Positions 57,248-64,000 of a DNA stretch of 64,000 nt are shown one piece after another. Under the pieces are notes generated by a model. That model ran no database searches, was not told the origin of the DNA, and was given only the letters and a program-made list of their open reading frames with translations. The stretch spans positions 1 through 64,000 of the forward strand of contig NZ_VSJJ01000007.1 in the NCBI RefSeq assembly GCF_008369405.1, read 5' to 3'. The position numbers and the translations under genes are program-made. The DNA comes from Streptococcus cristatus. Lineage in GTDB: Bacteria > Bacillota > Bacilli > Lactobacillales > Streptococcaceae. Within the stretch, counting starts at the first letter, position 1. Each line of letters starts with the position of its first letter.

Positions 57248-58200
57248 TATTCTTTGACCTCCTTATTCTTTTTAAAGATCTTAGCCAAGCTAAATTCCCA
57301 AGTACCAAGCAAGCCACCTGGACGGAAAATCATCACCAAGATTAGGGCAAGCGAATAAACAATCATCCGAACACTTGAGATATCTTGTAAAAGCATATTG
57401 AGGATACCCAATACTACTGCCGCTACAATTGCTCCAGTCATTGACCCCAGACCACCAAAAACGACGATAATCAAAACGTTAATCGTATTGATAAAAGAGT
57501 AGTCTTTTGGTACAACAGAGCCAACAAAGCCTGCCTGCAAAGAGCCTGCGATAGAGGCTGTGATAGCTCCAAAAACAAAAGCAACGACCTTAATTTTTGT
57601 TGTATTGACACCGACAGACTCTGCCGCAATCTCGTCCTCACGAACAGACAAGGTGCTGCGTCCAATAGGACTGCGGAGGAAGTTGAGAGCCAAAATAGTT
57701 GTAATTACGACAAAGATATAAACCAACGGCCAAGAGGTAAAGTTAGGAATGGATAGGATACCTGCCGCACCATTAGTCAGATCTCCTCCATTGACAATCA
57801 GAATCCGGATAATTTCAGAAACACCCAGCGTCGCAATTGCCAAATAGTCTCCCTTTAAGCGCAGGGTCGGAATACCAACAAGCAGAGCTACTGCACCTGC
57901 AATCACAGCGCCAACCAACATAGCAATAAAGAAAGTAGCATAGTTTGGAGATTTAGAGCCCATAATAGCTACTGCATAGGCACCAATCGCCATAAAGCCA
58001 GCATGCCCAAGAGAGAATTGCCCAGAAAAACCAACGATAAGATTGAGGCCAACGGCCAAGATAATATTAATCCCAATCTGCTCAAAGATTTGCAGATAGA
58101 AAGGATTGAGAATGCCTGTGCTAGCAAGCACTGTCATCAAAAGGTAGCCAAAGAGGATCAGAGCAAGCCATAACGCATTTACTTTTAAATTATTTTTCAT
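57247..58200 (-). CDS. livM: branched-chain amino acid ABC transporter permease LivM
   Basis: A 317-residue permease of about nine helices. GFSGQFSLGHAGFMAIGAYA and LRLKGDYLAIATLG are the LivM channel signatures (second includes the EAA-like cytosolic loop). Three bases after livH. Confidence 0.95.
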   Translation of the reverse strand: MKNNLKVNALWLALILFGYLLMTVLASTGILNPFYLQIFEQIGINIILAVGLNLIVGFSGQFSLGHAGFMAIGAYAVAIMGSKSPNYATFFIAMLVGAVIAGAVALLVGIPTLRLKGDYLAIATLGVSEIIRILIVNGGDLTNGAAGILSIPNFTSWPLVYIFVVITTILALNFLRSPIGRSTLSVREDEIAAESVGVNTTKIKVVAFVFGAITASIAGSLQAGFVGSVVPKDYSFINTINVLIIVVFGGLGSMTGAIVAAVVLGILNMLLQDISSVRMIVYSLALILVMIFRPGGLLGTWEFSLAKIFKKNKEVKE

Positions 58201-58203
58201 ACA

Positions 58204-59085
58204 TTACACCTTCTCTTTCACATTTTTACCTAGAATACCAGCTGGGCGAACCAATAGAATGATAATTAAGATCGCATACACAATCGCATCACGGAAATCT
58301 GACAGTCCAACTGCTGTTGCAAAAGTTTCCAAGAGACCGATTACAAATCCACCCAAAGCTGCCCCTGGGATGATACCGATTCCGCCCAAAACTGCCGCAA
58401 CGAAAGACTTGATACCTGGTGTCATTCCCATCAGTGGCTCAAGTGAGTTGTAGTAAAGGGCAATCAGCACTCCTGCTGCTCCTGCCAAGGCTGAACCCAA
58501 GGCAAAAGTAAAGCTGATCGTACGATTGACATTAATCCCCATCAGCTGGGCAGCATCGCTATCCACGGAAACAGCCCGCATAGCTTTACCCATTTTGGTT
58601 TTTTGCACGATAAACTGCAATCCAACCATGAGTAAAATAGAAATTCCCAAAATCATTAGTTGGATATTGGAAATCGAAACTGGTCCAATCGTATAACGTA
58701 CCGTTTCAATCACCTGAGGGAAGGAACGAGTATTGGCACCTACAAAAAAGACCATCCCGTATTCCAAAAGGAAAGAAACCCCAATCGCCGTAATCAAGGC
58801 TGCAATCCGTGTCGAATTGCGCAGCGGACGATAGGCTAAGAATTCAATCACTACACCGAGGATTGCTGTACCAACCATAGATAAAATAAGGGCCACAAAG
58901 AAGTTTAGGTGAAGGGTGTTAATCAGGTAATATCCCATGAAAGCACCGATCATATAAATGTCTCCATGCGCGAAATTGATCAGTTTGATAATCCCGTAAA
59001 CCATGGTATAACCCAAGGCCAGAAGCGCATAGACACTCCCCAAAATCAATCCATTGGCTAGCTGCTGAAGAATTTGTTCGAGCAT
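58204..59085 (-). CDS. livH: branched-chain amino acid ABC transporter permease LivH
   Basis: A 293-residue permease of about eight helices with ALGYTMVYGIIKLINFAHG near the N-terminus and FALGSALAGAAGVL later, as in LivH. The ribosome site is weak. Follows livJ after a 139-base gap that contains a hairpin. Confidence 0.95.
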   Translation of the reverse strand: MLEQILQQLANGLILGSVYALLALGYTMVYGIIKLINFAHGDIYMIGAFMGYYLINTLHLNFFVALILSMVGTAILGVVIEFLAYRPLRNSTRIAALITAIGVSFLLEYGMVFFVGANTRSFPQVIETVRYTIGPVSISNIQLMILGISILLMVGLQFIVQKTKMGKAMRAVSVDSDAAQLMGINVNRTISFTFALGSALAGAAGVLIALYYNSLEPLMGMTPGIKSFVAAVLGGIGIIPGAALGGFVIGLLETFATAVGLSDFRDAIVYAILIIILLVRPAGILGKNVKEKV

Positions 59086-59197
59086 TCCACACCACTCTTT
59101 CTAATATAAAATAAGAGCAGAAACAACAATCTCAGACGAAGCCTTGTCTTGCCGTCTCTACTCAAACATCATAAGCAAGTAATAAACAAGCCAAAGA

Positions 59198-59213
59198 CTG
59201 GGAATGCTCCCAG
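59198..59213 (-). other. livJ-livH intergenic hairpin
   Basis: CTGGGA and TCCCAG pair around a four-base loop just beyond the livJ stop, with only a short T-run on the minus strand. Probably a partial terminator or stabiliser that keeps livJ in excess of livHMGF. Confidence 0.6.
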
Positions 59214-59224
59214 CCTCAGACCCT

Positions 59225-60385
59225 TTATTCAGGTTTAACTGTCTCAACAGTATCTACTTTACCATCTTTCAAACCGATCATCAAGGCTGTCTTCACAGGG
59301 TTGTGATCTTTATCAATGGTAATAGATCCAGTAACTCCTTCAAAGTCTTTTAACTTAGCAAGGTTATCTTTAATTTCTACAGATGTTTTTGCACCCTTAG
59401 ATGCTTCTGCTGCCATGTAAACTGCGTCATATGAGAGCGCTGCAAACATAGATGGTTCTTCATTGTATTTAGCCTTGTAAGCTGCAACGAATTTCTTCGC
59501 TTTATCTGTCATGTCACCTGAAGTTGAGAAACCAGATACATAATAAACATTAGTTGCTGCTGCTGGAGTTGCTTGTTCTACAAACTTAGCATCGCTAAAT
59601 CCGTCTGGTCCAACAATTGTTTGAGTGATACCCAAACCGCGCGCTTGGTTCACCAATTTACCAGCTTCTGTGTAGTAACCTAGTACAACCAGTGAATCAA
59701 ATTCTTTGCTCTTGATCTTTGTCAAAGCAGCTTGGAAATCTGAGTCACCAGAGGCAAAGGTTTCTGTCGTAACGATTTCACCCTTGTATTCTTTCTTGAA
59801 GGCTTCGGCCATTCCTTTAGCGTAGTCGCTTGAGTTGTCATAATAGAGTACAACTTTCTTAGCTTTCAAGTTTTCTGTTACATATTTAGAGATGACTTTA
59901 CCTTGGTAACTATCAGTAAAGGTTGCACGATACAGATAGTCTTGGTTTTTTGTCAAATCATCCTGTGTAGCACTTGGTGTTACCAAAGGCACACCAGCTT
60001 TACCAGCATTGGCAATTGCAGCCGCAACTCCACCTGAAGTCGCAGGACCGATGATTGTATTCACCTTATCTTGAGTCGCCAAGCTTGTAGAAATAGTAGC
60101 TGCTTCTGCTGTTTCTGATTTATTGTCTTTATCAGTAACTTCGATCTTCTTGCCGTCTACACCGCCAGCTGCGTTGATTTCATCAACAGCAAGCTGAGCA
60201 CCGTGTTGTTCTGCAGTACCGTAAGCTGCTACAGCACCAGTTTCTTCAAAGTTGAAACCGAGCTTAAGTGTTTTACCGATTTCTGTTCCAGTAGCGGATG
60301 AATTGTTTGTCGAAACCTCTCCACAGGCTGCTAGAAGCGCAGCACTAGCAAAAGCTACGAGTGAAAGTGTAAATTTTTTCTTCAT
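59225..60385 (-). CDS. livJ: branched-chain amino acid ABC transporter substrate-binding lipoprotein LivJ
   Basis: A 386-residue lipoprotein. Signal peptide MKKKFTLSLVAFASAALLAAC with lipobox LAAC; Cys21 is lipidated. The mature protein is a type I periplasmic-binding fold (LKLGFNFEETGAVAAYG, GPATSGGVAAAIANAG, TPSATQDDLT). Captures Leu, Ile or Val for LivHMGF. Strong GGAGATTATTC before the ATG, and a promoter with a CodY box upstream. Confidence 0.95.
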   Translation of the reverse strand: MKKKFTLSLVAFASAALLAACGEVSTNNSSATGTEIGKTLKLGFNFEETGAVAAYGTAEQHGAQLAVDEINAAGGVDGKKIEVTDKDNKSETAEAATISTSLATQDKVNTIIGPATSGGVAAAIANAGKAGVPLVTPSATQDDLTKNQDYLYRATFTDSYQGKVISKYVTENLKAKKVVLYYDNSSDYAKGMAEAFKKEYKGEIVTTETFASGDSDFQAALTKIKSKEFDSLVVLGYYTEAGKLVNQARGLGITQTIVGPDGFSDAKFVEQATPAAATNVYYVSGFSTSGDMTDKAKKFVAAYKAKYNEEPSMFAALSYDAVYMAAEASKGAKTSVEIKDNLAKLKDFEGVTGSITIDKDHNPVKTALMIGLKDGKVDTVETVKPE

Positions 60386-60437
60386 GAATAATCTCCTCTA
60401 TTTTGTTATTTGCTTTGTTTGCAAATGATATAGTAAG

Positions 60438-60466
60438 AATATACCGAATTATCTGACAATTGTCAA
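60438..60466 (-). promoter_or_regulatory. livJHMGF promoter with CodY box
   Basis: TTGACA (60461-60466), a 17-base spacer and TATATT (60438-60443) on the minus strand. AATTATCTGACAATT (60447-60461) matches the CodY consensus at 13 of 15 positions and spans the spacer. A perfect 12-bp palindrome TGACAATTGTCA (60454-60465) overlaps the -35. Confidence 0.75.
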
Positions 60467-60484
60467 CCCAAAGAACTCATTTTT

Positions 60485-60754
60485 TTAAATAATAGCGTTT
60501 TCTTGATTTCTAAACAAGCTTCCAACAAAATTTGTATCAAGATTTTGAATCTCACAAAGCTGGATTTTTTTGACATAAGACTCTTTAGACAAGCTTTCTT
60601 TTAGGGACTCCGCTTGCTCTTTAGCTACATAAAGCTGCAAATAACGGTGCTTCTTAGAATGATAAATAATATCTCCAACATGGGCCAGCTTCTTTGCATC
60701 TCGATTATAGTATAGATGAATAATTAAGCCCATTCGTTCTTCTTTTTTAAACAT
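60485..60754 (-). CDS. ylbG: YlbG family protein (UPF0298)
   Basis: An 89-residue protein of the YlbG/DUF2129 family ([24 protein letters not shown]). Small alpha/beta protein of unknown function, conserved near clpP-type genes in streptococci. AGAGGATTGTC precedes the ATG at 60754. Confidence 0.88.
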   Translation of the reverse strand: MFKKEERMGLIIHLYYNRDAKKLAHVGDIIYHSKKHRYLQLYVAKEQAESLKESLSKESYVKKIQLCEIQNLDTNFVGSLFRNQENAII

Positions 60755-60786
60755 GACAATCCTCTCTGGTCATTTGTACTCTATTG

Positions 60787-60795
60787 ATTATATCA
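60787..60795 (-). promoter_or_regulatory. ylbG extended -10 promoter
   Basis: TGATATAAT on the minus strand is an extended -10 element directly after the clpP terminator, about 30 bases before the ylbG start. No clear -35. Confidence 0.5.
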
Positions 60796-60820
60796 AAAAA
60801 AGCCCACAAATGGGGCATTT
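60795..60820 (-). terminator. terminator of clpP
   Basis: GCCC and GGGC with flanking A-T pairs form a stem followed on the minus strand by TTTTTTT, about 20 bases past the clpP stop. Confidence 0.7.
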
Positions 60821-60841
60821 TTTCGTAGTTATAATTGAAGA

Positions 60842-61432
60842 CTAGCTAAGATTATTATTAGCCATGATTTCATCAATGAAACCATACTCAAGGGTTTCTT
60901 GGGCACTCATCCAGTAATCACGTTCGGCATCTGCGTGAATTTGCTCAACCGATTTACCAGAATTGTCGGCAAGAATTTGCTCCAAGGTCTTACGAGTCTT
61001 AAGCAAATGCTCTGCTGCAATGGCCATATCTGTTTGCTGAGTACCGCCACCAGTACCACCCATTGGCTGGTGAATCATATACTCTGCATTTGGAAGCATG
61101 AAACGTTTGCCCTTAGCACCGCTAGAAGCAATGATGGTTCCCATGCTGGCTGCCATTCCCATGACGATCGTCTGCACATCAGACTTGATGAAGTTCATGG
61201 TGTCTACAATCGCCAATCCCGCTGAGACAGAGCCACCAGGAGTATTGACATAAAGATAGATGTCCTTGGTGCTGTCTTGTGCATCTAGGAAAAGCAACTG
61301 CGCGATAACAGAATTAGCCATATTGTCCTCAACAGGACCTGTCAGCATGATAATACGGTCTTTTAAAAGACGTGAGTAAATGTCATAAGAACGCTCACCA
61401 CGGCTGGTTTGTTCAATAACTACAGGAATCAT
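60842..61432 (-). CDS. clpP: ATP-dependent Clp protease proteolytic subunit
   Basis: The 196-residue serine protease core. Catalytic triad Ser96 (GMAASMG), His121 (YMIHQPMGG) and Asp172 (AERDYWM). Degrades unfolded and regulatory proteins fed by Clp ATPases, and controls competence and stress responses in streptococci. Start at 61432 (MIPVVIEQ) behind AAGGAG; the frame is open to 61450 but that start lacks a site. Confidence 0.98.
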   Translation of the reverse strand: MIPVVIEQTSRGERSYDIYSRLLKDRIIMLTGPVEDNMANSVIAQLLFLDAQDSTKDIYLYVNTPGGSVSAGLAIVDTMNFIKSDVQTIVMGMAASMGTIIASSGAKGKRFMLPNAEYMIHQPMGGTGGGTQQTDMAIAAEHLLKTRKTLEQILADNSGKSVEQIHADAERDYWMSAQETLEYGFIDEIMANNNLS

Positions 61433-61464
61433 GAATATTTTCTCCTTCATTCGATCTATTCATT

Positions 61465-61494
61465 ATTATAGCCTTTTGGTCAAAAAAGGTCAAA
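61465..61494 (-). promoter_or_regulatory. clpP promoter with CtsR operator
   Basis: TTGACC (61488-61493), a 17-base spacer and TATAAT (61465-61470) on the minus strand. The plus strand carries GGTCAAA AAA GGTCAAA (61478-61494), a perfect CtsR direct repeat covering the -35, so the heat-shock repressor would block transcription until stress. Confidence 0.9.
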
Positions 61495-61602
61495 TATTTG
61501 CTTTACCTGTCGGATGACAGAGAACAAAGCTGTGATTATCTTTGGTTTGGAAAGCAAAAATCCACGGGATTGGCTGGACTTTCCTATTACAGACTAGAAT
61601 TT

Positions 61603-62232
61603 CTATTTTGTACCAAAGAGGCGGTCACCAGCATCTCCGAGACCTGGAACGATGTAGCCGTGTTCATTGAGGTGATCGTCGAGGGCAGCCGTGAAAATAT
61701 CTACATCAGGATGAGCATCTTGCAAGGCTTTAACACCTTCTGGAGCAGACACCAAGCAGACAAATGTAATATTGCTTGCGCCACGTTTCTTCAGAGAATC
61801 CACAGCCAAAATAGCAGATCCACCCGTAGCCAACATTGGATCAACAACAAAGATTTGACGTTGGTCAATGTCTTCTGGCAATTTTACCAAATATTCAACT
61901 GGCTTCAAAGTTTCTTCATCACGGTACATTCCGATGTGGCCAACTTTAGCAGCAGGAACCAAGCTCAGGAGACCATCCACCATACCGATACCAGCCCGTA
62001 GGATTGGGACGATAGCCAACTTCTTCCCTGCAATCTGCTTTTGAACTGTTTTCGTAATTGGTGTTTCAATTTCTACATCTTCAAGTGGTAAATCGCGCAA
62101 AACTTCGTATCCCATCAGCATTGCGATTTCATCTACTAATTCACGAAAAGCTTTAGTAGAGGTATCTGTACGACGCAAGATAGACAATTTATGCTGAATG
62201 AGCGGATGAGCGATAACTTCAAGTTTTCCCAT
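61603..62232 (-). CDS. upp: uracil phosphoribosyltransferase
   Basis: The 209-residue salvage enzyme makes UMP from uracil and PRPP. PRPP loop [15 protein letters not shown] and uracil loop near the C-terminus ([17 protein letters not shown]). Start at 62232 ([10 protein letters not shown]) behind AAGGAAATCC; the frame is open to 62253. Not in an operon with pyrimidine synthesis genes here. Confidence 0.97.
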   Translation of the reverse strand: MGKLEVIAHPLIQHKLSILRRTDTSTKAFRELVDEIAMLMGYEVLRDLPLEDVEIETPITKTVQKQIAGKKLAIVPILRAGIGMVDGLLSLVPAAKVGHIGMYRDEETLKPVEYLVKLPEDIDQRQIFVVDPMLATGGSAILAVDSLKKRGASNITFVCLVSAPEGVKALQDAHPDVDIFTAALDDHLNEHGYIVPGLGDAGDRLFGTK

Positions 62233-62280
62233 GATTGGATTTCCTTCTTTCAATTTATTCTTCTTATTATATCAAAAAAG

Positions 62281-62312
62281 AAGAAAAAAGGCTTGCAACA
62301 AGCAAACCTTTT
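62281..62312 (-). terminator. terminator of ftsY
   Basis: AAAGGTTTGC pairs with GCAAGCCTTT (one G-U) around a five-base loop; TTTTTTCTTC follows on the minus strand. Lies about 75 bases beyond the ftsY stop, before upp. Confidence 0.8.
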
Positions 62313-62388
62313 CATCCATTTTAATTACTTTTTGATAGAAGAGTCTGATTTCAATTTAGGATTTATCAAATCACTATCAAGTAGACTA

Positions 62389-63900
62389 TTACACCAAACC
62401 TTCTAGGAGGCCTCTCATAAAGTTCTCAGAATTAAACTCACCGATATCGTCAATTTTCTCGCCAAAACCAATCAGCTTCACTGGAATATCCAGTTCCTGA
62501 CGAATGGCCAGAACAACACCACCACGCGCAGTTCCATCAATCTTTGTCAAGACAATACCTGTCACAGGCGTAATTTTTGAAAATTCCTTGGCTTGAACCA
62601 GCGCATTTTGACCAGTAGAGGCATCCAAAGCTAGGAAGGTTTCGTGTGGCGCCGCTGGATCTACCCGCTTGATAATGCGACCGATTTTTTCCAGCTCTGC
62701 CATTAGATTATCCTTATTTTGCAAGCGACCAGCTGTATCAATCATGAGAATATCAACATTTTCAGCTTTGGCTCTTTCCAAACCGTCAAACACGACACTG
62801 GCTGGATCGCTCTTTTCTGGACCAGTCACGACAGGCACATCGACTCGGCGGCCCCACTCAGCCAGCTGGGCAACGGCTCCAGCTCGGAAGGTGTCTGCTG
62901 CCACCAGCATAACTTTTTTACCTTCCTGTTTGTATTTATAGGCCAATTTTCCGATTGAGGTTGTCTTCCCTACTCCATTTACACCGACGAAGAGCATGAC
63001 GGTCAAGTCCTTTTGCAGATTGATTTTTTCATTGAAACGGCCGTCTTTCTCATAGATATCGACCAATTTTTCAATGATTAGCTGGCGCAAGGCGTCTGGT
63101 TTCTTAGCATTTTCTAGACGAGCTTCATAGCGCAAGTCCTCAGTTAGATTGGAAGCTACCTGTACACCGACATCACTGGTAATTAGCAATTCTTCCAAGT
63201 CTTCAAAGAAATCTTCGTCAACTGAGCGGAAATTAGCAAAGAAGGCATTGAGACGAGCACCAAAGCCAGTCCGCGTCTTTTTGAGGCTGCGGTCATACTT
63301 GTCTTGGACGCTCTCTTCTTGGTATTCAGTAGAACTCTCAGCTGTTTCTGCTTGAGTCAGTTCTTCCGTCGCCTCTTCTCCATACTCAGCCAAGTCTGCT
63401 TGCGAAGGAGTGTTGTCTTCCTGCTTACTAGATAGATCTTGCTCTGGTTCGTGGCTGATTTGCTCTCTAGCGGCAGCCAAACGCTCCTGCAATTCTTGGT
63501 AATAATCTCTGCTTTCAGTCACTGCTTCTGATTCGCTACTGCTTTCCAAAGCTTGATTTTCTGAAGTCGCTGACTGCTCTTCTGCCTCAGTCAAAACTTG
63601 CTCAGAACTTTCCTTGTCTTCAAGCACTGGTTCAGATAAGTCTGCTTGCCGACTAGTCGGGGCAAACTCCTGCTCAGAAATTACTGAAACTGCAGGCTCT
63701 GTATTCTCTTCTGACACAGACTCTACTACTGGAGTTTCCGCTGTTTCTTCATTAGAAACAGCAAGGGGCTGGGGTTCTGCCTCAGATGGAACTTCAGTCT
63801 CTGTATTCTGATAACTCTCTTCTGCCTGCTCCTCTAACTGAGGCTTTTCTTCCTGTTCTTCTTCCTGTTTTCGTCCAAAAAGACGGTCAAATAATCCCAT
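62389..63900 (-). CDS. ftsY: signal recognition particle receptor FtsY
   Basis: A 503-residue SRP GTPase that targets ribosome-nascent chains to the translocon. A long acidic, Ser/Glu/Gln-rich N-terminal A domain (about 10-195), an N helical bundle, then the GTPase: G1 GVNGVGKTTSIGKLA, G3 DTAGR, G4 TKIDGTARGG. Start at 63900 (MGLFDRLFGRKQ) behind AAGGAGG; the frame is open to 63939. Stop of the upstream HAD gene is two bases before, so they are coupled. Confidence 0.96.
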   Translation of the reverse strand: MGLFDRLFGRKQEEEQEEKPQLEEQAEESYQNTETEVPSEAEPQPLAVSNEETAETPVVESVSEENTEPAVSVISEQEFAPTSRQADLSEPVLEDKESSEQVLTEAEEQSATSENQALESSSESEAVTESRDYYQELQERLAAAREQISHEPEQDLSSKQEDNTPSQADLAEYGEEATEELTQAETAESSTEYQEESVQDKYDRSLKKTRTGFGARLNAFFANFRSVDEDFFEDLEELLITSDVGVQVASNLTEDLRYEARLENAKKPDALRQLIIEKLVDIYEKDGRFNEKINLQKDLTVMLFVGVNGVGKTTSIGKLAYKYKQEGKKVMLVAADTFRAGAVAQLAEWGRRVDVPVVTGPEKSDPASVVFDGLERAKAENVDILMIDTAGRLQNKDNLMAELEKIGRIIKRVDPAAPHETFLALDASTGQNALVQAKEFSKITPVTGIVLTKIDGTARGGVVLAIRQELDIPVKLIGFGEKIDDIGEFNSENFMRGLLEGLV

Positions 63901-63902
63901 CT

Positions 63903-64000
63903 TTAATCCTCCTTCAATACATATTTTCGAATTGCCCAAGCGACTGCATCTTCATCATTGGTCATCGGAGTGACAACTTCTGCGACCTCTTTGACTTCTG
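63903..64000 (-). CDS. Cof-type HAD-IIB hydrolase, 3' end only
   Basis: The last 31 codons and stop of a minus-strand gene that continues past the window. The reading frame contains VVTPMTNDEDAVAWAIRKY and ends VLKED, the typical C-terminus of Cof-type HAD-IIB sugar-phosphate phosphatases. Stop at 63903-63905, two bases before the ftsY start, as in other streptococci where a HAD gene precedes ftsY. Confidence 0.75.
   Translation of the reverse strand, partial: EVKEVAEVVTPMTNDEDAVAWAIRKYVLKED

Overview
The window reads as chromosome of a low-GC Gram-positive coccus, almost certainly an oral Streptococcus of the sanguinis/gordonii/cristatus type. This is inferred from: a class Ib nrdHEF set; gapN; ptsHI; a glgBCDA glycogen operon; the pbp2b-recR-ddl-murF order; an xseAB-ispA-tlyA-argR-recN operon; a YSIRK/LPXTG surface protein built from SHIRT repeats; a livJHMGF branched-chain amino acid transporter; and strong GGAGG ribosome binding sites. 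No rRNA, tRNA, CRISPR, prophage or insertion sequence was recognised. Most genes are on the minus strand; only nrdH-nrdE-nrdF and an OFA-type MFS transporter run on the plus strand.

Layout, left to right. 1-6.5 kb: a T-box-like terminator with no gene behind it, alpha-acetolactate decarboxylase, a PHP (histidinol-phosphatase type) hydrolase, a small DUF4298-like protein, a TPR protein coupled to an AI-2E-family permease, manA and a PAP2 phosphatase. 6.7-12.5 kb: glgBCDA behind one promoter with a perfect cre site. 12.7-16.5 kb: gapN, whose promoter holds a consensus-perfect CodY box, then ptsHI. 16.7-20.5 kb: nrdHEF behind a promoter with a pair of NrdR-like boxes. 20.5-29.3 kb: phoH, yozE, cvfB, frr, pyrH, a two-gene ABC exporter, corA and prfC, with a cluster of hairpins between prfC and corA. 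29.5-38.6 kb: two tandem paralogous membrane proteins, a Nudix hydrolase, murF, ddl, recR, pbp2b, gpmA and perR. 38.7-43.8 kb: the OFA transporter, an mtaD-type deaminase, a lipoprotein, HU and a DegV protein.

43.9-47.6 kb holds the surface protein. A single in-frame TAA separates its YSIRK signal peptide from the nine-SHIRT, Rib-containing, LPNTG-anchored body. 47.8-55 kb: a metallophosphatase, recN, argR, tlyA, ispA, xseB, xseA and nnrD. 55.0-55.8 kb is the most unusual stretch: degraded coding remnants, then a five-unit tandem array of paired RNA hairpins that begins inside the livF stop codon. 55.8-60.5 kb: livJHMGF behind a promoter with a CodY box. 60.5-64 kb: ylbG, clpP (CtsR operator over its -35), upp, ftsY and the 3' end of a HAD hydrolase.

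Much of the window deals with linking carbon and nitrogen status to central metabolism: CcpA-type (glg, OFA), CodY-type (gapN, liv), NrdR-type, CtsR-type and PerR-type sites are all visible at the expected genes. The two hairpin clusters and the split surface gene are the observations that ordinary annotation would miss.
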